A stretch of DNA of 22,459 nucleotides, taken from assembly GCA_964485555.1 (NCBI GenBank), contig CAZAJN010000013.1:1-22459 (forward strand). The letters run 5' to 3'. This DNA is from GWC2-37-8 sp964485555 (GTDB taxonomy: Bacteria > Patescibacteriota > Minisyncoccia > Moranbacterales > GWC2-37-73). This document shows, in pieces, positions 12,650-20,226 of the stretch. The notes beneath the pieces are model-generated. The model worked only from the letters and a program-made list of their open reading frames with translations, searched no databases and was not told the origin of the DNA. Position 1 is the stretch's first letter; each line of letters starts with the position of its first letter. A program made the translations under genes and the position numbers.

Positions 12650-12931
12650 ATGGCAAAAATGACAAAGTCACAATTGGTGACAACCTTGTCTGAAAAAACA
12701 GGCTTGGCTAAAAAAGAAGTTAATGGATTTTTTGATGAACTTGTTGCAATCGCATACAAGGAAGTTAAAAAGAATGGAGAATTTGTTGTTCCTGGATTCG
12801 GAAAAATGGTTAAAGCAAAACGCAAAGCACGCGCAGGTGTGAACCCAGCAACTGGAGAAAAAATCAAAATTGCTGCAAAGACTGTTGTAAAATTCCGTCT
12901 TGCAAAAGCTGCTAAAGAAGCAGTATTGTAG
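12650..12931 (+). CDS. hup: HU-family DNA-binding protein
   Basis: The 93-aa product is a complete HU/IHF-type histone-like protein that bends and compacts DNA as a dimer. It has the N-terminal helical pair (MTKSQLVTTLSEKTGLAKKE), the conserved GFGKMVKAKRKARAGVNPAT segment at about 48-68 that forms the start of the DNA-binding arm, the GEKIKIAAKTVVKFR return strand, and the closing LAKAAKEAV helix. No Shine-Dalgarno is seen. It is a single-gene unit with two hairpins after it. Whether it acts as an HU homodimer or an IHF-like protein cannot be told from sequence. Confidence 0.96.
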   Translation: MAKMTKSQLVTTLSEKTGLAKKEVNGFFDELVAIAYKEVKKNGEFVVPGFGKMVKAKRKARAGVNPATGEKIKIAAKTVVKFRLAKAAKEAVL

Positions 12932-12990
12932 TCTTTTTCCTCTAGGAAAAGATAGGGAAAGCATTCGGCTCAGGCCGGGTGCTTTTTTTT
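12932..12990 (+). terminator. Double hairpin terminator after HU
   Basis: The first hairpin is TCTTTTTCCT with AGGAAAAGA (12932-12952). The second is AAAGCA and CGGC with GCCG and TGCTTT, followed by eight or more T. Confidence 0.85.
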
Positions 12991-13047
12991 GTTGACATAA
13001 ACAATGAAAAAGCGTAGTTGACCCATCACGGTCGGCGCCTGCTTCTT

Positions 13048-13076
13048 TTGAAACCAAGTGCTTTTGATGGTACAAT
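13048..13076 (+). promoter_or_regulatory. Promoter giving a leaderless ABC-transporter mRNA
   Basis: TTGAAA (13048-13053), a 17-nt spacer and TACAAT (13071-13076). The ATG at 13083 is about where transcription should start. Confidence 0.6.
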
Positions 13077-13082
13077 ACTTAT

Positions 13083-14879
13083 ATGTCAATCACGAAAAAA
13101 ATCAAAATAGAAAAAGTTGAACGGGAATTCGATTTCAAGGGTTTTTGGGTCAGGCTTTGGGAGCTTCTTGCTCCATCTCATGGGATGATAAAAAAAATCC
13201 TCTACATGATGGTTGTTGTTGAGCTTTCGAGACTTGCAGGGCCATATATAATAAAATTGATCATAGATCTGATCAGTGATTTTAGCGCTGATAAGATTTG
13301 GCAGCTAGTGTTGCTTGTTGCCGGCATGTTTTTTGTTTATGAGATCACCTCATTGTTGCAATATGGGAATGACCGAAAAATATTCAAAGTTTTGGCTGAT
13401 TCGGAAAAATATATCTTGGAAAGTTCCCATAAAAAATTGATTTTTTTAGGACTCGGATATCATGAAAAAGAGAATACCGGGAACAAGATCAATAAGGTCC
13501 AGCGTGGCACTGATAAGATAATGGAACTCATCAGCAATCTTTCTTGGGAAGTTGCTCCGACAATCTTACAGATCGTGTTGACTACGGCAGTCCTGTTTTG
13601 GATGGATTGGCGTTTTGGTTTGGTCATATTGTTCTTTGTTCCCGTTTTTTCATTTTTGACAATCAAAATCAATCGTCAGGTTTTTCCGCTCAGGAAATCG
13701 CGATATGACAACTATGAACATGCGGCTGGAATGATGACGCAGTCCATAGTTAACATAAATACCGTGAAATCTTTTGTGCAGGAAAAAAAGGAAGGTGAAC
13801 GTTTTGGAAACATACGAAGCAAGATACACGATGGTCTCTTGTTGGAATATGGTAAAATTCTGCATCAAAATCTCAAACGTAACCTGGTGATTGATCTTGG
13901 TCGTTTGTTCATGATGGTTTTTGGGACTTATTTGGTATGGACCGGACAAATCACAATAGGTTCATTGATATTTGTTTTTACGGTTTCAGAAAAAGCTCTG
14001 ATTTCTCTGTATAGAATCTCGCGACTCTATGACCGCATCATGGAAAGCTCTGAGGCGGTTGAGCGAATATGGGAACTCTCCAAAGAAGAAATCGACATTA
14101 AAAACCCAAGCAAGGGTTTGCGTCCAGCCAAAATTGAAGGCGAGATTGAGTTTAAAAGCATGAGTTTCTCATATGCTCAAAGCAAAAGCAATGCTCTCAG
14201 GGATATTAATATCGTGATTCCTTCAGGTGCGACTACGGCACTGATTGGACCATCAGGTGGCGGAAAAACAACTTTGGCAAGGATGGTCTATAGGCACTAT
14301 GATCCGACTTCCGGCACTGTCTTGCTTGATGGGAAGGATCTTCGCAAATATGACATGTATGCTTTTCGGAGATTTTTTGCAATTGTTCCTCAAGACGTGG
14401 AAATTTTCAACGCCAGTGTAAGCGAGAATATATCATATGCAAAATCTGACGCTAGCATGAAAGAAATCAAGGCTGCGGCTCGCATCGCCAATGCGGAAGA
14501 ATTTATAAGTCAGCTTAATGACGGCTATGACACCGTGGTCGGTGAGAGAGGCATCAAGCTTTCCGGAGGACAAAGACAGCGCATCGGAATCGCGCGAGCA
14601 ATTTTGGCCAACCCTAAGGTGCTGATTTTCGATGAGGCCACCAGCAATCTGGATTCATATAGTGAAAGACTGATCCAAGATGCAATGGACAAGATCTGCA
14701 AAAATCGTACCGTCATACTTATCGCTCATCGCCTGAGCACGATCAAGAAGGCTGACAAGATCGTCGTTCTTGAGAAAGGTCAGGTTGTTGAACAGGGTTC
14801 ACACCTGGAACTTTCAAGGGCTCCAGGTGGACTATACAAGAAACTTCTTGATCTTCAGAAGATGGGAGAAGTGGATTAA
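13083..14879 (+). CDS. ABC exporter, fused permease and ATPase
   Basis: The 598-aa half-transporter has an N-terminal six-helix membrane domain (about 35-330) and a C-terminal ATPase. The ATPase motifs are Walker A GPSGGGKTT (389-397), Q-loop VPQDVEIFNASVSENI, signature LSGGQRQRIGIARAIL (from 493), Walker B VLIFDEATSNLDS (D517, E518) and H-loop IAHRLST (H549). All catalytic residues are intact. It belongs to the MsbA/MDR-like exporters, which act as dimers; only one such gene is here, so a homodimer is likely. Substrate (lipid, drug or peptide) cannot be inferred. The Nudix gene follows after 52 nt with its own Shine-Dalgarno. Confidence 0.93.
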   Translation: MSITKKIKIEKVEREFDFKGFWVRLWELLAPSHGMIKKILYMMVVVELSRLAGPYIIKLIIDLISDFSADKIWQLVLLVAGMFFVYEITSLLQYGNDRKIFKVLADSEKYILESSHKKLIFLGLGYHEKENTGNKINKVQRGTDKIMELISNLSWEVAPTILQIVLTTAVLFWMDWRFGLVILFFVPVFSFLTIKINRQVFPLRKSRYDNYEHAAGMMTQSIVNINTVKSFVQEKKEGERFGNIRSKIHDGLLLEYGKILHQNLKRNLVIDLGRLFMMVFGTYLVWTGQITIGSLIFVFTVSEKALISLYRISRLYDRIMESSEAVERIWELSKEEIDIKNPSKGLRPAKIEGEIEFKSMSFSYAQSKSNALRDINIVIPSGATTALIGPSGGGKTTLARMVYRHYDPTSGTVLLDGKDLRKYDMYAFRRFFAIVPQDVEIFNASVSENISYAKSDASMKEIKAAARIANAEEFISQLNDGYDTVVGERGIKLSGGQRQRIGIARAILANPKVLIFDEATSNLDSYSERLIQDAMDKICKNRTVILIAHRLSTIKKADKIVVLEKGQVVEQGSHLELSRAPGGLYKKLLDLQKMGEVD

Positions 14880-14931
14880 ATGCAATTTTATTGTTTCTTT
14901 CGTGTATTATATATCAATTAAGGAGAGTTAA

Positions 14932-15384
14932 TTGGCGTATGTCACGGATATGAAAACAGCTACCGCAGCCATCATAAGCCGTAATGGGAAATATCTGATC
15001 GCTAAGCGAAAAGCCGGCGGTGTTGTTGGTGGAAAATGGGAATTTCCTGGTGGAAAATTGGAAAAAAATGAATCACCTCGCGATGGCTTGGCTAGGGAAT
15101 TGAATGAGGAATTAGCTATTGATGCTGAGATCGGTGAGTTTTTTGATGAACACACGCACAGGTATAGCGCTGGAAGCATGAGAATTTTCGCTTTTATGGT
15201 CAATTTTTACACTGGAAAAATTGAGCTTAGGGAACATGATGAGATCAGGTGGGTTTTGGCTGGGGAGCTTGGAAAAGTAGACTTTATCGGAAACGACAAG
15301 CCTATCATCAGGAAGCTGGCTGTCATGAACGATGTTGAGCTGGATATAACTCGAAAGGCGCTAAATGGCCAGAAAAAACCTTGA
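14932..15384 (+). CDS. Nudix hydrolase, MutT-like, TTG start
   Basis: The 150-aa product holds a complete Nudix box at residues 41-63 (G41, E47, R55-E56, E59-E60; core GKLEKNESPRDGLARE), which binds Mg2+ and hydrolyses nucleoside-diphosphate-linked substrates. KWEFPGG just before it is typical of MutT/8-oxo-dGTPase-like members, so nucleotide-pool cleaning is a fair guess. I chose the TTG at 14932 because AAGGAG lies six bases upstream; an ATG six codons later (14950) is the alternative. The stop codon overlaps the -35 box of the rpsP promoter. Confidence 0.88.
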   Translation: MAYVTDMKTATAAIISRNGKYLIAKRKAGGVVGGKWEFPGGKLEKNESPRDGLARELNEELAIDAEIGEFFDEHTHRYSAGSMRIFAFMVNFYTGKIELREHDEIRWVLAGELGKVDFIGNDKPIIRKLAVMNDVELDITRKALNGQKKP

Positions 15385-15409
15385 CAAACTATTTTATATC
15401 GAGTAAAAT
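15381..15409 (+). promoter_or_regulatory. rpsP promoter
   Basis: TTGACA (15381-15386), a 17-nt spacer and TAAAAT (15404-15409). An ~80-nt leader with two small hairpins (TTAGC...GCTAA, then AAAAGG...CCTTTT) precedes the gene. Confidence 0.75.
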
Positions 15410-15494
15410 AGACAGGTACTAAAAATTAGCTCAGTTAAGGCTAAAAAGGGTATTTTAATGCCTTTTAATTCATATTTATAAAGAAAAGGATATT

Positions 15495-15824
15495 ATGTTG
15501 ACTATTCGATTTTCAAGAGTTGGACGAAAAAACAGAGCGCAATTCAGAGTTGTTCTTCAACAACACACTGCTGCTCCTACAGGAAGACACGTTGCAGTTT
15601 TGGGAAGCTATGACCCACACCAGAAAATTGCTGTTCTTAAGGCTGATAAGATCAAAGAATGGATCGCTAAGGGAGCTCAAGTTTCTGACAGCGCATATAA
15701 TCTTTTCGTGAAAGAAGGTGTGATTGAAGGAAAAAAACGTGCTGTGAAAATGGAAAAACCGGCAGCTCCAGTTGTTGAAGAAGTGAAAGTTGAAGAGGCT
15801 CCAGCTGAAGCAAAAGCTGAATAA
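15495..15824 (+). CDS. rpsP: 30S ribosomal protein S16
   Basis: The 109-aa product starts MLTIRFSRVGRKNRAQFRVV, the S16 signature, followed by the family's GSYDPH and the IKEWIAKGAQVSDSAYNLF region. S16 binds 16S rRNA and is needed for 30S assembly. After the core (about 80 residues) it has a Lys/Glu/Ala-rich tail (VVEEVKVEEAPAEAKAE), a common variable extension. An AAAGGA Shine-Dalgarno precedes the ATG. The usual partners rimM, trmD and rplS do not follow; instead the L10 operon starts next. Confidence 0.96.
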   Translation: MLTIRFSRVGRKNRAQFRVVLQQHTAAPTGRHVAVLGSYDPHQKIAVLKADKIKEWIAKGAQVSDSAYNLFVKEGVIEGKKRAVKMEKPAAPVVEEVKVEEAPAEAKAE

Positions 15825-15853
15825 TTGAATTTTGGAAATTTAAATAGAATACA

Positions 15854-15967
15854 TTCCGCAGACAGTAGGTTGCTCAGGCATAAATCCTATCGAGGAATTA
15901 TGAAAACATCATTATGATTGTTTTCGTGATTTCAAAGGTCGATCTGCGGAAACGCAGATTTTTTATT
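15854..15967 (+). ncRNA. Ribosomal protein L10 leader with attenuator
   Basis: The segment CAGACAGTAGG, a variable loop, then CCTATCGAGGAATTATGA, matches the bacterial L10 leader (Rfam L10_leader type), the autoregulatory site for the L10-L12 complex. A closing stem TTCCGCAGA (15854-15862) with TCTGCGGAA (15943-15951) bounds it. An internal hairpin, GAAAAC...GTTTTC, sits at 15902-15923. The terminator ATCTGCG-GAAA-CGCAGAT plus T-run (15942-15965) shares its 5' arm with the closing stem, so the two structures exclude each other. A weak promoter (TTGAAT...TAGAAT, 15825-15850) lies just before. Confidence 0.85.
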
Positions 15968-16014
15968 ATCTACAAAATTATAAATGAAATTTGTAATCAG
16001 TAGAATCAAAGCTA

Positions 16015-16536
16015 ATGCTAACAAAAAATCAGAAAATCGAGCTTGTAAAAGAGCTGACAGAAAAAATCAAGGGTGCAAAATCAACAGTATTTGTTGACTA
16101 TAAAGGACTTCAGGTTAAGGAATCAACTGATCTTAAAAAATCTTTAAGAGCAGCTGGCGCTGAATATGTTGTTGTTCGAAAAACACTTCTTGATATCGCA
16201 CTTAACGGTGCAGGAATAGAAGGTGCAAATATCAAATCAATGGAAGGTCAGATTGCAATCTCTTTGTCTAATACAGACGAGGTTTCGGCTGCTAAAATCA
16301 TTGATACATTTGCAAAGACTAATCCGAATGTGAAAATGCTTGGCGGAACACTTGGCTTGCAAGTTATGACCGCTGCAGAAGTTAAAGCTTTGGCTAAAGT
16401 TCCTTCGAAAGAGCAACTTTTGGGACAACTTGTTGGAACCCTCAATGCTCCTATCTCAGGATTTGTCAATGTTTTGGCTGGCAATTTGCGCGGGCTGGTT
16501 CAGGTGCTTAATGCTGTCAAAGAGCAAAAAGCATAA
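16015..16536 (+). CDS. rplJ: 50S ribosomal protein L10
   Basis: The 173-aa product is full length for L10, the base of the ribosomal stalk that carries L7/L12 dimers and, when in excess, binds its own leader. It starts MLTKNQKIELVKELTEKI, with FVDYKGLQVKE and VVRKTLLDIAL typical of the rRNA-binding domain. The C-terminal helix (GLVQVLNAVKEQKA) is the L12-binding part; its shortness suggests two or three L12 dimers, which is an inference. No Shine-Dalgarno is evident before the ATG. It is followed by an unusual repeat-bearing spacer, then rplL. Confidence 0.96.
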   Translation: MLTKNQKIELVKELTEKIKGAKSTVFVDYKGLQVKESTDLKKSLRAAGAEYVVVRKTLLDIALNGAGIEGANIKSMEGQIAISLSNTDEVSAAKIIDTFAKTNPNVKMLGGTLGLQVMTAAEVKALAKVPSKEQLLGQLVGTLNAPISGFVNVLAGNLRGLVQVLNAVKEQKA

Positions 16537-16540
16537 AAAA

Positions 16541-16650
16541 CAGCTTTCAGCTTCTAGCTGCTAGCTATCAGGTTAAATAACTTATAATTTTAAATGCATT
16601 TGGTTTTTGTTTGTAAGCTAAAAGCTGCAAGCTAGAAGCTAAAAGCTAAG
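16541..16650. repeat. Inverted 7-nt-periodic arrays between rplJ and rplL
   Basis: Left: CAGCTTT, CAGCTTC, TAGCTGC, TAGCTAT (16541-16568). Right: GTAAGCT, AAAAGCT, GCAAGCT, AGAAGCT, AAAAGCT (16613-16647), the inverted sense. An AT-rich core of 44 nt separates them. There is no T-run after the stem, so it is not a standard terminator. Confidence 0.85.
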
Positions 16651-16656
16651 AAAAAT

Positions 16657-17055
16657 ATGACTGAAGAAAAAAAGGACGCTGTAGTTCCTGCAAAATTTGA
16701 AAAACTTGTTGCAGAAATCGAAAAGATGAGCGTTTTGGATCTTTCTGAACTTGTGAAGGTTCTTGAAGAAAAATTTGGTGTTAGCGCTGCTGCTCCAATG
16801 ATGATGGGTGCTGCTCCTGTTGCTGCAGAAGCTGCTGAGGAAAAAACTGAGTTCGATGTTGAATTGACTTCAGCTGGAGCACAAAAAATCAATGTAATTA
16901 AAGCTGTTCGCGAAATTACTGGTCTTGGACTTAAGGAGGCAAAAGATTTGGTTGATGCAGCTCCAAAGGTGATCAAGGAAAAGATCGCTAAGGCGCAAGC
17001 TGAAGAAGTTAAGAAGAAACTTGAAGAAGCTGGTGCAACTGTAGTATTGAAATAA
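16657..17055 (+). CDS. rplL: 50S ribosomal protein L7/L12
   Basis: The 132-aa product is the stalk protein that recruits translation GTPases. It has the N-terminal dimerisation helix region (VAEIEKMSVLDLSELVKVLEE), an Ala/Met/Gly-rich hinge (AAAPMMMGAAPVAAEAAEE) at about 47-65, and a classic C-terminal domain with KINVIKAVREITGLGLKEAK and the ending EEAGATVVLK. It follows rplJ by 120 nt and is closed by a terminator. Confidence 0.97.
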   Translation: MTEEKKDAVVPAKFEKLVAEIEKMSVLDLSELVKVLEEKFGVSAAAPMMMGAAPVAAEAAEEKTEFDVELTSAGAQKINVIKAVREITGLGLKEAKDLVDAAPKVIKEKIAKAQAEEVKKKLEEAGATVVLK

Positions 17056-17148
17056 GCTGCTACGCAAAATATTTTCGGCACTCGCTTGGAAATATGAGAT
17101 AGCTTCCATTTTGCTGGCTTCGTTTGAAAATAATTCAAACTTAACAAG

Positions 17149-17176
17149 AACCCGATCTTATGGTCGGGTTTTTTGT
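17149..17176 (+). terminator. Terminator of the rplJL operon
   Basis: AACCCGA pairs with TCGGGTT, followed by TTTT. A smaller hairpin, GTTTGAA...TTCAAAC, lies at 17122-17140. Confidence 0.85.
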
Positions 17177-17184
17177 CCGGTTTC

Positions 17185-17676
17185 TTAAAACCCGGGTTTT
17201 TGAATAATTTCTTTTTGAATCTTGTCAATTTCCTGCTGGAACTCTTCAATCAAATTCATGGGATTACTTTTAGTACATTCTTTGTAAAATTGCATGCGCA
17301 CCTTCTTCTGTTCTGACTTGTCCAGTCCCGCGATAATCCTGTCTGCTACAAATTTTGGGGCAAAGATATAGATTTCCTCCAGTTTATATTCTGCCAATAT
17401 GCCAGTGATAATAGTGTGAACTTTTCGCACAAATCTTAATTTAAGTTCCTGCATGTATTGTCCATGGTGGGAAACAGCGGATAAGCTTTGCATGCCACCT
17501 TTGTGCCCCACAAATGCCTGTTTTTCTTTGGCATCTTCCCTGGGGGGCATTTTTATTGTTTCGACCAAATTCATGTTTCCCTTGAAGGCTATGAAGAAAT
17601 TGGCTTCATATTCTCCGCTGGTTATAAATAAGGCTGGAAAGCGCTCGAATTGCGAAAATTTATTTGAAATTTTCAT
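17185..17676 (-). CDS. Probable host-attachment / bacterial eRF1-like protein
   Basis: The 163-aa product resembles the 'protein required for attachment to host cells' / baeRF group. ALFITSGEYEANFF resembles the first strand, which in the family reads like '...V.V.D...A..F'. The pattern KLEEIYIFAPKFVADRIIAGL at about 107-127 matches the family's LYLFAPP..LG.L core. A positively charged, possibly coiled C-terminus follows (FQQEIDKIQKEIIQ). These proteins are small and cytosolic; their role is unclear, and some are predicted ribosome-associated factors. The assignment rests on pattern memory and is moderate. The stop codon overlaps a 14-nt palindrome at 17187-17200. Confidence 0.45.
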   Translation of the reverse strand: MKISNKFSQFERFPALFITSGEYEANFFIAFKGNMNLVETIKMPPREDAKEKQAFVGHKGGMQSLSAVSHHGQYMQELKLRFVRKVHTIITGILAEYKLEEIYIFAPKFVADRIIAGLDKSEQKKVRMQFYKECTKSNPMNLIEEFQQEIDKIQKEIIQKPGF

Positions 17677-17868
17677 ATAGATGAGATTGCATTAAGATAA
17701 TGATGAATATGTCTACATGTAATACAACCGTGAGATGCTCATGCTTCCTTTGAAAGACAGGTGTCTTAATTGTGTAGTACTTTTGCGTTAGGTCGGTCGC
17801 TTTTCACTGCTGGTCGACCATTGTGGATAGTTGTTTAAAAAATAAGTAAGCAAACCCAGGAGGAAGTC

Positions 17869-18663
17869 ATGAGAAGCCATATTTTTGTCTTATTGATAGT
17901 TTTTCTTTCATTTTTTCCAATTTCCGCACAAGCGCGGCAAGGCATGGTTTCACCCAAGCCAGGGGAAGGCCCTGTGCAAATGGCCGAGAGATTCGGAATT
18001 GATCCATCAAAATTTATAAAGTTGAATCGAGAATTGGGGATATTTGTAGATCCCAGGAGGCCAAGCTTGATTTATACTTGGCAGAAGTTTGTCCTTCCGG
18101 GGTCGATTACGGAGAAAAGATATTGCGAAATGCAAGGATTTATTCAAAAAGGCAAGGAAGCACAAACAAACACGCTAAATAGGGAAAAGTCCGAAATGCT
18201 TTCTCGGTCCAAATTTGAAACTCTTAAGAGTGAACTAGAAAAAAAAGAGAAAGAACTTTCAAAAATGACTCTTTTAATTGGAATCTTAATGGGTCTGATG
18301 TGCATTTTTCTTGTCGTTGTTTTGATGATACCTCACAAGAGAAAGTCTACGGGAGGATTTCATTCGGGCAAGCAATTTTTTGTTGTTTTCTCGAAGAAGC
18401 TTTCAAGTTATGGCATCTTGCCTGAGAATGAAAGCTCTACGGAGCTTAGTATGAAAAATTCAATTGATGAACTGGTTGCAGTTGCTGTTGGGCTGTCATT
18501 GAGACAGTCGCGAGATGATTTTTCTGAACTTTTTTCATTTCAGATGGTCCCAGGGAGGGGTGGTAACAATGCATGGAGAAATTTGAATGACAATGAAAAA
18601 GAAGCCTTTATTAGGGAATACATGAAAAGGATGGACAAAATAATTGATGAAAACAGCAGCTAG
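17869..18663 (+). CDS. LysM-like secreted/membrane protein of unknown function
   Basis: The 264-aa product begins with a signal peptide (residues 1-22, cleavage after AQA). Residues about 25-78 look like a degenerate LysM fold: GEGPVQMAERFGIDPSKFIKLN followed by YTWQKFVLPG, which would contact peptidoglycan or chitin-like sugar. A coiled-coil stretch (about 104-132) leads to a transmembrane helix at about 133-155 (MTLLIGILMGLMCIFLVVVL) and a cytosolic domain of about 100 residues I do not recognise. The layout suggests a bitopic protein linking the wall to the cytoplasm. A strong Shine-Dalgarno (AGGAGG) sets the ATG, behind a leader with hairpins at 17755-17823. Confidence 0.6.
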   Translation: MRSHIFVLLIVFLSFFPISAQARQGMVSPKPGEGPVQMAERFGIDPSKFIKLNRELGIFVDPRRPSLIYTWQKFVLPGSITEKRYCEMQGFIQKGKEAQTNTLNREKSEMLSRSKFETLKSELEKKEKELSKMTLLIGILMGLMCIFLVVVLMIPHKRKSTGGFHSGKQFFVVFSKKLSSYGILPENESSTELSMKNSIDELVAVAVGLSLRQSRDDFSELFSFQMVPGRGGNNAWRNLNDNEKEAFIREYMKRMDKIIDENSS

Positions 18664-18701
18664 GGGAAGTTTTGGAGAAGAACTATTGGACAAAATATTG
18701 T

Positions 18702-18733
18702 GGTCAGGCAGTTAAATACTGCGTGGCCTTTTT
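18702..18733 (+). terminator. Terminator of the LysM-like gene
   Basis: GGTCA and GCAGT pair with ACTGC and TGGCC, followed by TTTTT. It lies between convergent genes. Confidence 0.75.
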
Positions 18734-18736
18734 CAT

Positions 18737-19990
18737 TTAAAGCTGACCAATTGTGATTAGGTTCTCAATTTCCTTCAGTTCCTCAGGGGCAAGTTCCAAT
18801 GATTTGCCTAAAATTTTCACCAAGTTTTCTTTCTGGTTACTTCTTAGTAAGGAATCAATCAATCCAACTAAAATCTTTTTCTGCTCAGTGTTTAGTGATG
18901 AGAAAACACGTGGCTGCATTTCGTATATGGTCGCAAGTGTTCTTCCTAGAATCTCAGGCGAATCATTTGGGATGATATTTTTTTCTTCATATTCCGCTAT
19001 CATCTGCTGGGCAAAAACTTTCAAAAAAGGACGACGCTTGATGCGGAGAATGGTGGCTAGTTTCTTTCTTAAGAATCGGAACTGACTGTCACTACGTGTG
19101 CCAATTATCAAAGCTTCTTGTTTTTCAGTTCCTGCGTTTTGAAAACTGAAAGCATCGAAATAAGAGCTTTCAATGAAGATGCTGTGATAGAATTGTTCAC
19201 CTTTGTTTTTTATGACCGTCGGCTCCTTCCAGCGCTCCTTGTGCTCGCTGTTGATGTAGTAGTAGCGCGATGGTTCGTTGTTGAGTCTTTGGTTCCATCT
19301 GATGTAACGCAAAGAGAAAGCAGTTTGTGAGTCTTCATGCATGAAATCCAATTCTTCGCTGTCGGCAACGAATTGCTTGTAGTTGATCGGCACGCCATTG
19401 ATTGAAATAGAAAAATCTCTGTTGGCATTTAACGCCAAAAACCACGCAAATTCCTTGAGAAGAAATTCTTGGAATTTTTCATGCATTTGCGATTCGATAA
19501 GATTGTGTATGCCACTGAATGTGACGAGGGTTCCGACAGGCTCGTTCGTTTTCTTCGGCGTCGCGTTTACACCTGTGTAGAGGTTTATATTTTCAGCATT
19601 GGCATATATTTCATAGGTAAGGTTAGCATCATTTTCCTTGTAAGTTGTTTTCCATGAGGCGTTGCGAGCGAAGGTGAAAAAAGTGAGTCTTCCTATTCCG
19701 TTTTTTCCATGTATGGCTGACTGATTTTTTTTAAGCTTGTTTTCGAGCGCTTTCTTGGATTCAAACATTGGTTCAAATTTTTCTTGCAATTTTGCGTGTG
19801 GAATTCCGTATCCATCGTCGCTTATGGTGATGTGATTGATGTTTCCCAATTCATCGGCAAAATATTCAATGGAGATTTTTGAAGCTTGCGCGTCAAAACC
19901 GTTCCATATGTATTCACAAAGTGACTGATAAGGGGCATATTTCTTCAAGGCAGATCTGATTCCTTTGGCAGTAATTTGGATTTTCGGCAT
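18737..19990 (-). CDS. GHKL (Hsp90/MutL/MORC-like) ATPase
   Basis: The 417-aa product has a GHKL ATP-binding fold. The N-box is E26-YIW-N30-GFDAQA, with the metal-binding Asn. The G1 box is SDDGYGIP (D59) and the G2 box is GKNGIGRL (95-102). Residues about 150-340 form a second domain, and the C-terminus has a helical region (TLATIYEMQPRVFSSLNTEQ and following). It lacks a kinase, endonuclease or topoisomerase domain. Stand-alone ATPases of this type often sit in defence loci beside nucleases, but no nuclease partner is visible here. The ATG at 19990 has no clear Shine-Dalgarno. Confidence 0.8.
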   Translation of the reverse strand: MPKIQITAKGIRSALKKYAPYQSLCEYIWNGFDAQASKISIEYFADELGNINHITISDDGYGIPHAKLQEKFEPMFESKKALENKLKKNQSAIHGKNGIGRLTFFTFARNASWKTTYKENDANLTYEIYANAENINLYTGVNATPKKTNEPVGTLVTFSGIHNLIESQMHEKFQEFLLKEFAWFLALNANRDFSISINGVPINYKQFVADSEELDFMHEDSQTAFSLRYIRWNQRLNNEPSRYYYINSEHKERWKEPTVIKNKGEQFYHSIFIESSYFDAFSFQNAGTEKQEALIIGTRSDSQFRFLRKKLATILRIKRRPFLKVFAQQMIAEYEEKNIIPNDSPEILGRTLATIYEMQPRVFSSLNTEQKKILVGLIDSLLRSNQKENLVKILGKSLELAPEELKEIENLITIGQL

Positions 19991-20226
19991 AAATTGTAAT
20001 TTTTTTTCTTAGTATGATGTTTCGGCAGTTGTTTATCGATATTATATCAATAATCAGCAAATAACACCAGTAAAAACCAGTCTCAAAATCGCGCCCAAGT
20101 ACTTAAGGTGCACAAGGTGTCTTTAACGCGCGAACACGCGCGACCAGATTAATGCGGTCGTCGTAAAGTGGTCACGGTATTTTATGAATGGATCAGATAA
20201 TCCAAGCAAATAAGAATTGATGCTTA
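19991..20226. other. Intergenic stretch with small hairpins, no gene
   Basis: I see only short self-complementary pieces, such as CGCGCG...CGCGCG at about 20128-20143 and GACC...GGTC just after. There is no promoter or ORF I would defend. Confidence 0.4.

Noticed and set aside
16632..17249. 205-aa minus-strand frame over rplL
   Set aside because: It is antisense to a clear L7/L12 gene; the Ser/Ala/Phe-rich translation is the mirror of the Lys/Glu/Ala-rich L12.
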